From: Myxococcus stipitatus
GTDB taxonomy: Bacteria; Myxococcota; Myxococcia; Myxococcales; Myxococcaceae
Assembly: GCF_037414475.1 (NCBI RefSeq)
Contig: NZ_CP147913.1
Location: 3,906,001-3,970,000 of the forward strand
DNA: 64,000 nt
Direction: 5' to 3'
Of the stretch, positions 28,132 to 37,295 are shown in pieces. Under the pieces are notes generated by a model. The model searched no databases and had not been told where the DNA came from. It saw only the letters and a program-made list of their open reading frames with translations. Position 1 is the first letter of the stretch. Each line of letters opens with the position of its first letter. Made by a program: the position numbers and the translations under genes.

Positions 28132-29358
28132 TCAGGGTTTGGGTTGTGGCGATGGTGCGTCCGTCGGGGTGCCGCCATCTCCCGAGGCAGTTCCGCCGCC
28201 ACCCACGCCGAGCCCACCCGGCGATTCACTCTCTCGAGGTGACTCCACCTTGACGCGTGCACCTTCGCTGACCGCGTCGCGCGCGGAGCCCAGCAACACC
28301 ACGTCCCCCTCTTGAAGCCCCTGGCGCACCTCCACCCGCTTCTCGACGTCGTCACGCAGGCCCAACTGCACGGGGACTCGCTCCACGCGCTCGTCGCGCA
28401 CCCGGAGGACCTGGGGCTTTCCTTCCGAATCATCGAGCGCCCCCAGCGGCACGGAGAGCCCTTGCGCCGACTTCGCGGCCACACGCCCCTCCGCGAACAA
28501 CCCCGCGAGGAGTTGGAGGTCCATGTTGGGAATCGCCACGTAGATGCGCACCTGCCCCGAGCCCGGGTCCACCACCGGGTTGATGTGCTCCACCTTCCCC
28601 GTGAAGGAACGGTCTCCGTAACCGGTGACCTTGAACTCCACGGGAGTCCCCACCTTCACCTGGCCCAACTGCGCGGCGGGCACCGAGGCCTCCAGGCGTA
28701 ACGTGCGCGGGTCCACCACGGTGAACAACGGTGCACCGGGCTGCACGACATCTCCCTCGTTCGCGTGCCGCTCGCTCACCACGCCCGCGATGGGCGCCAC
28801 CACTCGCGTGCGCCCCAACTGCTCCTGGGCCAGGGCGAGCCGCGAGTACGCCTCCGCGAGCTGCCCCTTCGCCTGCGCCACGGACAGCCGCGACCGCTCG
28901 AAGTCGCGCTGGGTGATGACCCCTTCCTTGGCCAGCTTCGCGCTGCGCGCCTCCTCGGACTCCGCCACCTGCAAGGCATTGCGCGCCGTCGCCACCGACG
29001 TGCGCGCGGCGATGACCTGGTCTTTCAACGTCGCATCGTCGATGCGCGCGAGGGGCTGGTCCTTCCTCACCACCTGCCCCTGCTGGGCCTGGACGTCGAG
29101 GATGGTGCCGCCCACCTGCGCACGCACCGAGGCGGCCGTGCGGGCCTGGAGGGAGCCGGAGATGCCAGGGCCAGAGCGCAGCTCGCCCGGCTGGACGAGC
29201 GCCACGTTCTCCCGCCCCAACGTCACCAAGGGCTCCGCGGGCGGCGCCGCCTCGCTCGAGCCCTTCTTGCAACCCGCCAGCGCACAGGCCATCGCCAGCA
29301 GCAGACCCCCTGTCCCGCCAGTGGCTGCCCGCCTTGTTCGTTGGGCTCGTCGCACCAC
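28132..29358 (-). CDS. RND efflux periplasmic adaptor (membrane fusion protein)
   Basis: 408 residues. Lipoprotein signal with lipobox ALAGC, then a barrel-sandwich/lipoyl half (SVRAQVGGTILDVQAQQGQVV), a coiled-coil hairpin (TARNALQVAESEEARSAKLA onward) and the returning half (RVVAPIAGVVSERHANEGDVV). The tail is a Gly/Ser/Pro-rich low-complexity stretch. It links the permease to an outer-membrane channel. Start GTG 29358, or GTG 29355, which has the better spacing to GGAGG. It is the first gene of the adaptor-permease pair. Confidence 0.92.
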   Translation of the reverse strand: MVRRAQRTRRAATGGTGGLLLAMACALAGCKKGSSEAAPPAEPLVTLGRENVALVQPGELRSGPGISGSLQARTAASVRAQVGGTILDVQAQQGQVVRKDQPLARIDDATLKDQVIAARTSVATARNALQVAESEEARSAKLAKEGVITQRDFERSRLSVAQAKGQLAEAYSRLALAQEQLGRTRVVAPIAGVVSERHANEGDVVQPGAPLFTVVDPRTLRLEASVPAAQLGQVKVGTPVEFKVTGYGDRSFTGKVEHINPVVDPGSGQVRIYVAIPNMDLQLLAGLFAEGRVAAKSAQGLSVPLGALDDSEGKPQVLRVRDERVERVPVQLGLRDDVEKRVEVRQGLQEGDVVLLGSARDAVSEGARVKVESPRESESPGGLGVGGGGTASGDGGTPTDAPSPQPKP

Positions 29359-29476
29359 GCGCCTCCGTTCTCCGCCAGTCGCTCCCCTGCCCCTGGCGGG
29401 CCGGCTAAACGTGGTGTCGACTCCTTGCCTCCGGAAGTCGCCCGTCCCCCTCTCCCCGCCCCAGAAGACAGAGGAG

Positions 29477-29511
29477 GGCCGGCCGCTCCCGGGAGCCCCG
29501 GGCAGCCGGCC
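29477..29511 (-). terminator. GC-rich hairpin after the ADYC lipoprotein gene
   Basis: GGCCGGC at 29477-29483 pairs with GCCGGCC at 29505-29511, with further CCCGGG/CCGGG pairing inside the loop. It lies 30 bp past the stop of the minus-strand gene ending at 29541. No U-tract. Confidence 0.4.
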
Positions 29512-29540
29512 TCAGCGAGCGATTGCCTGCGAAGCCGCGC

Positions 29541-30527
29541 TCAGTGCGGGCCCTGCGTCGCGGCGATGGGGATTTCACTCATCAGCAGCGTACCCAGTAG
29601 GAAGTTCGTCGGCAGACCGCAGATGGGTATCAACGAACGCGAAGGACACATCACCTCGCGCCCCCGGGCCCGCGTCGTCTGCGCCCGGCACCGCGCGCCC
29701 TGCGTATCCCACTCCGCTTCCACGCTCCACCCCTCGGAGTCGCGCTGCACGCCCGCAGCGTCATACAGATTCACCCACGTCCCATCCACGGTGAAGGACG
29801 CGCCATCGCCACAGAAGTCCGCACGCACCATGCGCGTGCAGGACTGGTGCAACTCCCCCAAGTCGCGCCCACCGGCCATGCCACCCCAAGGGCGATAGCC
29901 GAAGCGGATGCACTTGGCGATGGCCGCGCCTTCACACGCGAACGTGAACGACTGCGCATCGGTCGTCTTCGAGCCGCCCCCTGGGACACCCTGCCGGTAG
30001 TCCCAACGGCCCGCGACGGCAATCGCTCCCAACGTACCGCCCCCATCCGCCGTGCAGATGGGCTTCCAGGCGTCGAGTTCTCGCGAGTAGTAGGAGACGC
30101 GGTAGACCCAGATGTCCCCGTTCGCGCCCGTGCCCGGCTGGATGTCGTCCACGCGCAGCGGGACGGTGGTCCCATCGCCCAGCTCCCCGACGAAGCTGGC
30201 GCCCAGGAAGTCCATCCCGGACACAGGGCCACTCGCCGACTCGGCGTGGAAGACGCTGCCCTCCAGCCACGTCTGGGTCAGCGCGCTGGCGCGAGGATTC
30301 GCCCGGCGCGCGCCGTCGAAACGCACGGCCACCAACATGCCCGACAGGTCCACGCCGTTGAGGTTGCGGCCGTTCAGGTTCCGGCCATTCAGGTTGCGGC
30401 CGTTGGGCGCCGACAACTCGGCCACCCGAGTCTCCAGCGTGTCGCGCGCCTCCACCTCCACCGCGCCCTCACACCCCATCAACCCGAGGGCAATGGACAT
30501 CGCCCCGACCTTCCACCTCGCCACCAT
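29541..30527 (-). CDS. ADYC-type lipoprotein with NLNGR repeats
   Basis: 328 residues. The signal peptide ends in lipobox LGLMGC (Cys19). After it comes NGRNLNGRNLNGRNLNG, three copies of a five-residue unit like a short pentapeptide repeat. The following domain with its paired cysteines fits the ADYC family of myxobacterial secreted proteins (function unknown), and the name motif appears here as ADFC in VRADFCGDGASFTVDG. Start ATG 30527 has AGGAGG nine bases upstream. It is probably surface-exposed; no partner gene is adjacent. Confidence 0.75.
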   Translation of the reverse strand: MVARWKVGAMSIALGLMGCEGAVEVEARDTLETRVAELSAPNGRNLNGRNLNGRNLNGVDLSGMLVAVRFDGARRANPRASALTQTWLEGSVFHAESASGPVSGMDFLGASFVGELGDGTTVPLRVDDIQPGTGANGDIWVYRVSYYSRELDAWKPICTADGGGTLGAIAVAGRWDYRQGVPGGGSKTTDAQSFTFACEGAAIAKCIRFGYRPWGGMAGGRDLGELHQSCTRMVRADFCGDGASFTVDGTWVNLYDAAGVQRDSEGWSVEAEWDTQGARCRAQTTRARGREVMCPSRSLIPICGLPTNFLLGTLLMSEIPIAATQGPH

Positions 30528-30717
30528 GGCACCAAACCTCCTGAGACAACTGACAGCACACAAGGTTCGCAGGGGCTCGCTCGCTCGCAAGCTGGAGTGA
30601 TGAGCCTTGGACAGTCGCATCGTCCGCGCGGAGGCGCCGTGTCAGGCGCAGAGCACGGACGCGGGGCTCCAACGTTCGATGGACGCGCGGCGCGTCCTGC
30701 CTCCGGCGAGACTTCCG

Positions 30718-33700
30718 TCAGGGCGACGACGGCGGGTCCGCGCACACGCGCAGGCCCATGCCCACGTCCCGCAACGAAGGGTCTGGCAACTCCCGATTCG
30801 TCGAACGCGCCGAAGTGGCCGCGAAGCCGAAGCTCCCGCCTCGCGCCACGGCCCGCCCCGGCTCCAACCAGGAACGCGTCCACTCCCAGACGTTGCCCGC
30901 CATGTCGTCCACGCCGAACGGACTGCGCGACGCGGGATGGCTGCCCACGACGTCCGGCCCGAAACCACCCGGCTGCTTCCCGTAGGTGCTGTCGATGTTC
31001 GCGTCGTCCGGGCCCAGCCGGTCACCATGTGGAAACTCGCGGCCGTCCACGCCTCGCGCCGCGCGCTCCCACTCCAACTCCGAGCACAACCTCGCGCCCG
31101 GCACCCGGCCGCTGATGGACAACCAGGATACATATGCCTCTGAGTCACGGAACGACACGCCGCTCACCGGGAACTGGAGCCAGTCCTGCTCCTGACGGCG
31201 CGAGCGGCTCGCGTACCGCACCCACTCCCCGGCTCGGGCTTCGTAGCGCACGTCGCCGGGCTGCAAGCGCAGGCGCCACGCTCCATCCACCAGGTCCAGG
31301 GCCAGCGCGCCTCCGTAGCCCCCTGTCCCCACGTGCGGCCTGTGCGCGGCGCGCTGGTTGGCGGGGAGGGACTCGAGGAAGACGAGCCAGTCGGAGTACG
31401 TCACCTCGTGGCGCGCGATGAGGAAGCCCGGGACCTGCACCGCGTGCTGCGGCACCGCGTTGAAGAACTCCCGGACGCTGGCGTCTGCGGCGCTGCCGAA
31501 ACGCACCTCGCCGGGCGGGACGAAGACATAGCCGTCGGGAACCGAGCCCTCTCGAGGCAGACGCAATTCCAGACGCCGCGCTTCTCCGCGCCGCAGGAGC
31601 AGCGGCTGCGTCACCGGCTCATGGTGAGGGGCTCTCAGGGTGAGGAGATAGGAGCCGGGGGGGACGGTGATGTCCATCCAGGACTCCGACTCGAGCGGCA
31701 ATGGGTCGCCGGGTTGCTCCTCGCCTTGCGAGTCGCGCGTCACGGGGCGCAGCTCCACCGCGACCTCGTGTGCGGCGACATCCAGCGTGAGACGCGCGGG
31801 GGCGGTCCATTGCTTCCAGCGTGTGCCTTGGGTGTCGTAGAGCCGGAGGCGTTGCAGGAGCGGGGGCAAGGTGGCCAGCTCCCCATCCTGCTCCGCCCAC
31901 AGGGCACGCTCGTAGAGGAAGTCCGCGAGTGCGTCGCGCACCTCGGGCCGCTCGGGAGCCAACGCCAGGGCTCGCTCGAGGCGGCCCGCGACTCCGTCGA
32001 AGCGGTGGCGGACCTGGGAGGCCCGCGTGACGCTCTTGCCCCACAGCCGGTCCGCGTCGCTCTTCTGGCCACTGCCGTAGAGACGGAAGGCCTCGGCGCG
32101 CTCGGAGAGGAGCAGGTCCTTGGCCTGCAACGCCGAGGCGAGGGAGTGATGCGCGTCCTCGAGCTCCGCGCGCACCAGACGCTCCAGGCTCCAGCGCTCG
32201 CGCAGCTTCAGCCCGCCGTAGACGAGACCGAGTGACACGAGGAAGCCCACGACCAGGGCGTGGCGGAGGCCTCGGCTGCGCACGAGGGTTCGGCGCGAGG
32301 CGCGCAGGAAGTCCTGCTCGCGGCGGGTGAGTTCTCCGGCGTCCAGCACCGCGGCCTCGGCGAGCTGGCGAGGGCCCCAGAGGAGCTCTCGTGAGTGGTG
32401 GTGCTTCTCCCAGTTCGCGGCGGCGGTCTCGAGCAGGGCCTGGACCTCGCGACGCTCGGCGGCCTCCGCGAGCCAGTGCGCCAGCGAGCGCCAACCCGAG
32501 AGGAGTGCCTCGTGGGCGAGTTCGTAGGACGTTCCTTCCGGGGCCTCGCGAGCCACCAGCAGGCGTGCCCGGACGAGCGCCTCGAGCGCCGCGCGGTAGC
32601 GAGGGTCCTCTCCCGCGAGCTCACGGTCCGTCTTGCGGGCGCGGGTGCCGTCGGCGGTGACGAGCCGGAGGAGGACACCTCGGGCCGCCACCCGTTGGTC
32701 TGGGAGGAGACGTTCGACCGCCGCATCCGCGTGCCGGGCCAGCGCGCCCGCGACGCCCCCCAGGGAATCGAGCGCGGCCTGGGTAATCACCTGGGCCTTC
32801 TCGTCGCGCGCCTCCCAGAGTTCCGCGAGGGCGAATTGGAGCAGCGGGAGACCGCCCTCGGCCGCCGCGGAGACGAGCGCGTCCACGAGGAGCTCCGACT
32901 CGAAGCGGACACCCTTCACTCGGGCGGGGCCGGTGACGGCTTCGCGTGTCTCCTCGGGGGAGAGGGCGCGCAGCAGGTACAGCGCCCGAGGCACCTCCGC
33001 GCCCAGCCCCGGCACGGTGGTCAGCCGCGTGAGGAAGTCGCTGCGGCTGGAGGCCAGCAGACGCACGCCGCTGGCCCCCTCCGCGAGTCCTCCGAGTGCT
33101 TGTCCGGCCAGCGAGGCCTCGGTCGGCTCCGACAGGGTCGCGAGCTCCTCGAGCTGGTCCACGTAGATGAGCAGCCCCTCCTGGGCGCCCAGCCGGGCTC
33201 GCAGCCTGCGTGCGAGGCTGGAGGGTTCGGAGCGGAGCGCTTCGGAGAGGGCGTCCTCGTCGATGGACAGGAGGGGCGACAGGACGGCGGAGAGCGCGGC
33301 GACGGGCCTGCGGCCGGGCACCAGGCGCACGGTGTGCCAGCGGCGGCTGTCCTCGAGTCCTCCGTCGGCGACGGCGGGGAGGATTCCCGCGAGGCACAGG
33401 GAGGACTTGCCCACGCCGGAGTCACCGGTGATGAGGAGGAAGGACTCGGCGCGCAGGCGCTCCAGGACCGCCTGGCTCTCGCGGCGGCGGCCGAAGAAGA
33501 GGGCGCGGTGTTCGGCCTCGAAGGCGCGCAGGCCTCGGTAGGGATTGCCTTCGGGGACGAGCGACGCTGAGTCATCTCGGGAGAGGGCTTCGAGCGACTC
33601 CAGGAGTTGGGCGGCGGAGGCGAAGCGCGCGGAGGGCTCGCGGTGGAGGCAGCGGTCGATGATGGCGGCGAAGGTGGTGTCGACGTGGGGTGCCACCTGG

Positions 33701-34524
33701 GCAAGAGGCGGGGCGTCTTGAGTCCGGACCACGTGAGGCAGCTCGCGCCAGACGACATCGCGGTAGGGGCCTCGGCCCGCGCAGAGCTCGTAGAGGACGA
33801 TGCCCAATGAGTACACGTCGCTGCGGGCAGTGAGCTCCTCTCCGGCCCAGGCCTCGGGAGACATGTAGTAGGGCGTGCCCACGAGGGAGCCCTGGGGCAG
33901 CGAGGGCAGGAAGACTCCGTCCAGCGAACGAGGGGAGCCTCGAGGAGAGTCCTCGGGGTCGAGGTCCGCGGGCAGCTCCGGAGGGGGTTGGTTGCGAGGG
34001 GGTGATGCGTCCTCCGAACCCGCCGCGTTGTCGAGGAGCTTGGCGAGCCCGAAGTCGAGGAGCTTCACGGTGCCGCCCTCGGTGAGGACGGCGTTGCCGG
34101 GTTTGATATCTCGGTGGAGGACACCGCGGCGGTGGGCGGCGCACAGGCCGCGCGCGAGGTCCTGGCCGATGGTGAGGACTTGTTCCCAGCTCACGGGCTT
34201 CACGAGCCGGTCGAGGCTCACGCCGCGAATGAATTCGGAGACGAGGTAGGGCTGTTCGTCGAGTTGGCCGACCCGGTAGAGGGTGACGACGTTGGGGTGC
34301 TGGATGCGAGCGGCGGCGCGAGCTTCGACGAGGAATCGCGCGAGCGCGTGGGGGCCGAGGGCGGGGATGAACTTCACGGCCACGGGCCGTTCGAGCAGCG
34401 TGTCGTGAGCCAGGTACACGCGGCCCGTGCGCCCCCGGCCGATGGGCCGCACGATGCGGTACTCGTCGAACTCCGGGGGCGGAGTCCACGCGTCCGGCTG
34501 CGTGGAGGCGGCAGGGGTTCCCAC
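30718..34524 (-). CDS. Ser/Thr kinase - STAND NTPase - transmembrane - FGE-like fusion
   Basis: About 1268 residues. The kinase (about 20-290) has GRGRTGRVY, VAVKF, HRDIKPGN near 136, DFGLA near 157 and GTPYYMSPE near 215, so it looks active. It joins a novel-STAND NTPase: NPYRGLRAFE, then P-loop GDSGVGKSSL near 365 and LIYVDQLEEL. One transmembrane helix (about 750-770) follows, then a linker and an FGE-sulfatase/SUMF1 domain (about 998-1268, MAGNVWEWTRSW, ARGGSF). The cysteines that make formylglycine are absent after ARGGSF, so this part may only bind. Topology: kinase and NTPase inside, FGE-like domain outside. GTG 34524 is used; GTG 34728 would overlap the response-regulator gene. Confidence 0.85.
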   Translation of the reverse strand: MGTPAASTQPDAWTPPPEFDEYRIVRPIGRGRTGRVYLAHDTLLERPVAVKFIPALGPHALARFLVEARAAARIQHPNVVTLYRVGQLDEQPYLVSEFIRGVSLDRLVKPVSWEQVLTIGQDLARGLCAAHRRGVLHRDIKPGNAVLTEGGTVKLLDFGLAKLLDNAAGSEDASPPRNQPPPELPADLDPEDSPRGSPRSLDGVFLPSLPQGSLVGTPYYMSPEAWAGEELTARSDVYSLGIVLYELCAGRGPYRDVVWRELPHVVRTQDAPPLAQVAPHVDTTFAAIIDRCLHREPSARFASAAQLLESLEALSRDDSASLVPEGNPYRGLRAFEAEHRALFFGRRRESQAVLERLRAESFLLITGDSGVGKSSLCLAGILPAVADGGLEDSRRWHTVRLVPGRRPVAALSAVLSPLLSIDEDALSEALRSEPSSLARRLRARLGAQEGLLIYVDQLEELATLSEPTEASLAGQALGGLAEGASGVRLLASSRSDFLTRLTTVPGLGAEVPRALYLLRALSPEETREAVTGPARVKGVRFESELLVDALVSAAAEGGLPLLQFALAELWEARDEKAQVITQAALDSLGGVAGALARHADAAVERLLPDQRVAARGVLLRLVTADGTRARKTDRELAGEDPRYRAALEALVRARLLVAREAPEGTSYELAHEALLSGWRSLAHWLAEAAERREVQALLETAAANWEKHHHSRELLWGPRQLAEAAVLDAGELTRREQDFLRASRRTLVRSRGLRHALVVGFLVSLGLVYGGLKLRERWSLERLVRAELEDAHHSLASALQAKDLLLSERAEAFRLYGSGQKSDADRLWGKSVTRASQVRHRFDGVAGRLERALALAPERPEVRDALADFLYERALWAEQDGELATLPPLLQRLRLYDTQGTRWKQWTAPARLTLDVAAHEVAVELRPVTRDSQGEEQPGDPLPLESESWMDITVPPGSYLLTLRAPHHEPVTQPLLLRRGEARRLELRLPREGSVPDGYVFVPPGEVRFGSAADASVREFFNAVPQHAVQVPGFLIARHEVTYSDWLVFLESLPANQRAAHRPHVGTGGYGGALALDLVDGAWRLRLQPGDVRYEARAGEWVRYASRSRRQEQDWLQFPVSGVSFRDSEAYVSWLSISGRVPGARLCSELEWERAARGVDGREFPHGDRLGPDDANIDSTYGKQPGGFGPDVVGSHPASRSPFGVDDMAGNVWEWTRSWLEPGRAVARGGSFGFAATSARSTNRELPDPSLRDVGMGLRVCADPPSSP

Positions 34525-34643
34525 TCCCAGGGCGTATCCACTCCAGCGCGGAACGGCAACCTGCCACCCCGAGGGAACGGTCTCGGGATGGGAGGAGACT
34601 GCGGAGAGTGTCCGGCGGTGGGCACTCTTCCGGTACGCAGGCG

Positions 34644-35114
34644 TCAGCCTTCCTGACCGTCTCGCCTTCGCGCCTTGCTGGGCTTGAGCATGTTTCGGAT
34701 CTTGTTCTCGAGGTCCTGAGGCAGGCACGGCTTCGCGACGAACTCATCGGCGCCGGCCTGGCGGGCATGCTCCGCGTTGCCGGAGAGAACATGTCCCGAC
34801 AGGGCCATCACGGGGATATCCCGCGTCCGAGAGTCCTGCTTGATGCGCCGGGTCGCCTCCCAGCCATCCATGATGGGGAGGGACAGGTCCATGAGGATGA
34901 TATCGGGCTCACTCGACTGGGCCTTCTCCACGGCCTCCGCGCCATCCTTCGCCGTCTCGACCTCGAAGCCGACGAACTCCAGGTACTCCGCATACATCTC
35001 GCGGGCATCATCGAAGTCATCGACCACGAGGACCCGTTTGCGGCCGGTCTGTGGGTCGACCGACGTTTCGGCCGACTCCAAGGCATCTGCTGTGTGGGTG
35101 GCCGTTCGCTTCAT
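34644..35114 (-). CDS. Single-domain response regulator (CheY-like)
   Basis: 156 residues. The receiver domain has the acidic pair in LVVDDFDDA, phosphoacceptor Asp in ILMDLSLP near residue 75, and the Lys in FVAKP. There is a short N-terminal extension and a basic C-terminal tail (KPSKARRRDGQEG) but no output domain. It is directly upstream of the kinase-STAND gene with no terminator between, so cotranscription and a functional link are likely. No histidine kinase is in the window. Start ATG 35114, with GAGAGG upstream. Confidence 0.88.
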   Translation of the reverse strand: MKRTATHTADALESAETSVDPQTGRKRVLVVDDFDDAREMYAEYLEFVGFEVETAKDGAEAVEKAQSSEPDIILMDLSLPIMDGWEATRRIKQDSRTRDIPVMALSGHVLSGNAEHARQAGADEFVAKPCLPQDLENKIRNMLKPSKARRRDGQEG

Positions 35115-35283
35115 TGAACAGACGCCTCTCGTGTGGGGAAACGAAGGCACACAATCTATGCATGCCCTCTCTGTCGTGCCCACCCCACCCCGCCCCATGA
35201 GGCTGCCTTCCACCGTTCAATGGAGAACGGTGGGCTTTAGAGGGACCGCTGTCCGCCCCCAGCAGGGTGGCGCTTGGCCCCGT

Positions 35284-37035
35284 TCATTCGTTCGAGACGT
35301 AGACTTGAGTGGGTATCATGGCGGCTGACTTATGTTCGTAGGTCACCAGGAAGAGTTTGCCTGACTTGGACATTCCAAGGACACGCCCAGAAGGCCTCTC
35401 CTCTGGGGACTGAGAACGCAACAGTCCGCCCATCTGCTCCCATCTCCCATCCCGCAGTCGGCGGACATACAGGGTGTCAGGCTGACCCTGGCTCTCGGCT
35501 TCGCTGATCACGACAACGGGCATTCCCATGGAGTCGAAGACGAGTTGCCCCACTTCGGCATTCGGGCCTCCAGGGAAAACGCTTTCCAGTATCGGGCCCA
35601 TGCGAGACCAAGCCCCACCCTCTTCTCTCCAGAGCTCAATCTCCTGCCCATAACTCACGGCATGAAGAAGTCGTCCTTCCCTGTCCACGTTCCATCTTCC
35701 CCCCAGGGTCAGGAACTTTGGAGAGATGGCTTTCCAGGCCCCCGCGTCCCTCCGCTGAATACGAACAGACTCAAGATTGTAGTCTCTGCCTTCACCCCAA
35801 ATGAGAAAGGGATTCTTGGCGCTGTGGAGCAGCAGATGCACCCCCCTCAACGTATAGGGAGCGTCGATTTGAACTCCCGTATCAAGGGTGTCCCACTGGC
35901 CGTTCTGCCACTGCCACATCACAAGCCGATATTGGCCCTCAATCAGTGTCACTCCACCGACGAGCCATTGACCAGAGCCCTCCATCCCTAGTTCATGAAA
36001 GAAAAACTCGCGGTGACCTTGAATCGGGCCTCCCATCGCCCCCCATGCCGCTCCATTCCAGCGACGCACATGAACCGAGGACGACATCAAGTCCCCCCAG
36101 GCGACAACAGGTTGCCCGTCAGAATCAAACCTGAGTGCGACTTTCGAGATGTTGGCGAAGGGCGAAGTGGTCTCGCTCCCCCCCAATTGCTCCCACCGCT
36201 CTCCAGTCCAACGACGGACATACACTGCAGCTTGCGATGATTCGACCCACGCCACGATGGGACGCCCCTCCGCATCGACCTGCAGGTCCAGGCTGGTTGG
36301 CTGCATGTTCCGCGAGTCCGAGAGCAATGGTTCCCCGAGCGGAATGAATCCAGGCACCACCCAGCTCCATTCCTCCGTCTCGGCTCGAAGCACATTGCCC
36401 GCCAGGTCCGTCACGGAGGAACCAACGGTCACCTTCCCACGAACATCAACAGGGAACCGGGACGTGGGTTTCACGGTCACCACAGTCCCCTCTGAAGACA
36501 AGGACACGTTCGCGGGTGTCAGCTCCGCACCCGCGAATAGCTGAATCGTGCTCGCGTTGACTGTCGTTGGATCCAGCGCCTCCGAAAACACGGCTTGCAC
36601 CTCGGGGAGCACGGGAACAAAGCGAGCACCCGGCAGGGGCTTGCGTGAGACCCAGGTCGGAGGAGTCCTATCCACCGTGAGCTGACGCGGCTCACTCAGA
36701 GCGACCCCAGAATCCAGCACCACGCGTGCGAACAACTCATGCACGCCCTCTTTCAGGTCCTGCGTCTCCATCCGGAATCTGTAGGGAGGGAGCAGGTTCG
36801 CGACGACATGACCATTGACCAACAGTTCCACGCTCTGCGTGGCTGGCCTGCTCAACTCAACCGTGACGTCGACAGTGTCCTTCGTGTGCGCCCTCGACAG
36901 CCCCAGCCGCACTTGCAAGGCAGGCTCTCCCGCATCGGGCTCTTCGACCACCTGTTGGACTTCGGGAACGTTGATGCAGGCCCCTACGAGGAGCACCACG
37001 GCGGGAAGAATGAAGAAAGGAGGGAATCGACGCAT
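35284..37035 (-). CDS. Surface lipoprotein with Ig-like domains and beta-propeller-like repeats
   Basis: 583 residues. The signal ends in lipobox VGAC (Cys20). Residues about 50-170 look like Ig-like domains (VELLVNGHVV, RQLTVDRTPP), followed by an SbsA-type Ig domain (VQAVFSEALDPTTV). The C-terminal 330 residues hold repeats of the form VYVRRWTGERWEQLGG / VHVRRWNGAAWGAMGG / LYVRRLRDGRWEQMGG, typical of a beta-propeller or a sugar-binding fold. The gene is visibly AT-richer than its neighbours with looser codon use, suggesting recent transfer or weak expression. ATG 37035 has only a weak ribosome site. Confidence 0.8.
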   Translation of the reverse strand: MRRFPPFFILPAVVLLVGACINVPEVQQVVEEPDAGEPALQVRLGLSRAHTKDTVDVTVELSRPATQSVELLVNGHVVANLLPPYRFRMETQDLKEGVHELFARVVLDSGVALSEPRQLTVDRTPPTWVSRKPLPGARFVPVLPEVQAVFSEALDPTTVNASTIQLFAGAELTPANVSLSSEGTVVTVKPTSRFPVDVRGKVTVGSSVTDLAGNVLRAETEEWSWVVPGFIPLGEPLLSDSRNMQPTSLDLQVDAEGRPIVAWVESSQAAVYVRRWTGERWEQLGGSETTSPFANISKVALRFDSDGQPVVAWGDLMSSSVHVRRWNGAAWGAMGGPIQGHREFFFHELGMEGSGQWLVGGVTLIEGQYRLVMWQWQNGQWDTLDTGVQIDAPYTLRGVHLLLHSAKNPFLIWGEGRDYNLESVRIQRRDAGAWKAISPKFLTLGGRWNVDREGRLLHAVSYGQEIELWREEGGAWSRMGPILESVFPGGPNAEVGQLVFDSMGMPVVVISEAESQGQPDTLYVRRLRDGRWEQMGGLLRSQSPEERPSGRVLGMSKSGKLFLVTYEHKSAAMIPTQVYVSNE

Positions 37036-37201
37036 GACTTGAGTTCTTCGCAATCGCTGTTCCACCGAGCCGCGAGTCATGGAACCAGCATGACTCCAAG
37101 TAGGAGCGGCTCCTGAGCAGGAGCGCGTGAGGCGCAAGTATCCCGCCTCTGGACCCATGTCCCCCCACCAGGACTACGATGGCGGCTCCTCAACGTGCCC
37201 T

Positions 37202-37241
37202 CAAAAACACCAACGCCCCCGTGGGGACATCCACGAGGGCG
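37202..37241 (-). terminator. Rho-independent terminator after the carboxypeptidase-regulatory-like lipoprotein gene
   Basis: CGCCCCCGTGG (37214-37224) pairs with CCACGAGGGCG (37231-37241) apart from one mismatch, with a 6-base loop. On the minus strand the stem is followed by a U-rich run (from the A-tract at 37202-37206). It lies about 55 bp past the stop codon of the gene ending at 37296. Confidence 0.7.
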
Positions 37242-37295
37242 CGGTCTTGCTCCGTCGAAGCGGTCTCAGCACCGCTTCATTTGATGCTCACCGAG

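Noticed and set aside
26299..28242. 647-codon plus-strand frame
   Set aside because: Antisense of the RND permease, whose motifs are unmistakable.
34525..34728. Kinase fusion starting at GTG 34728
   Set aside because: It would overlap the response regulator by 85 bp and add a low-complexity N-terminus; GTG 34524 starts just ahead of the kinase domain.
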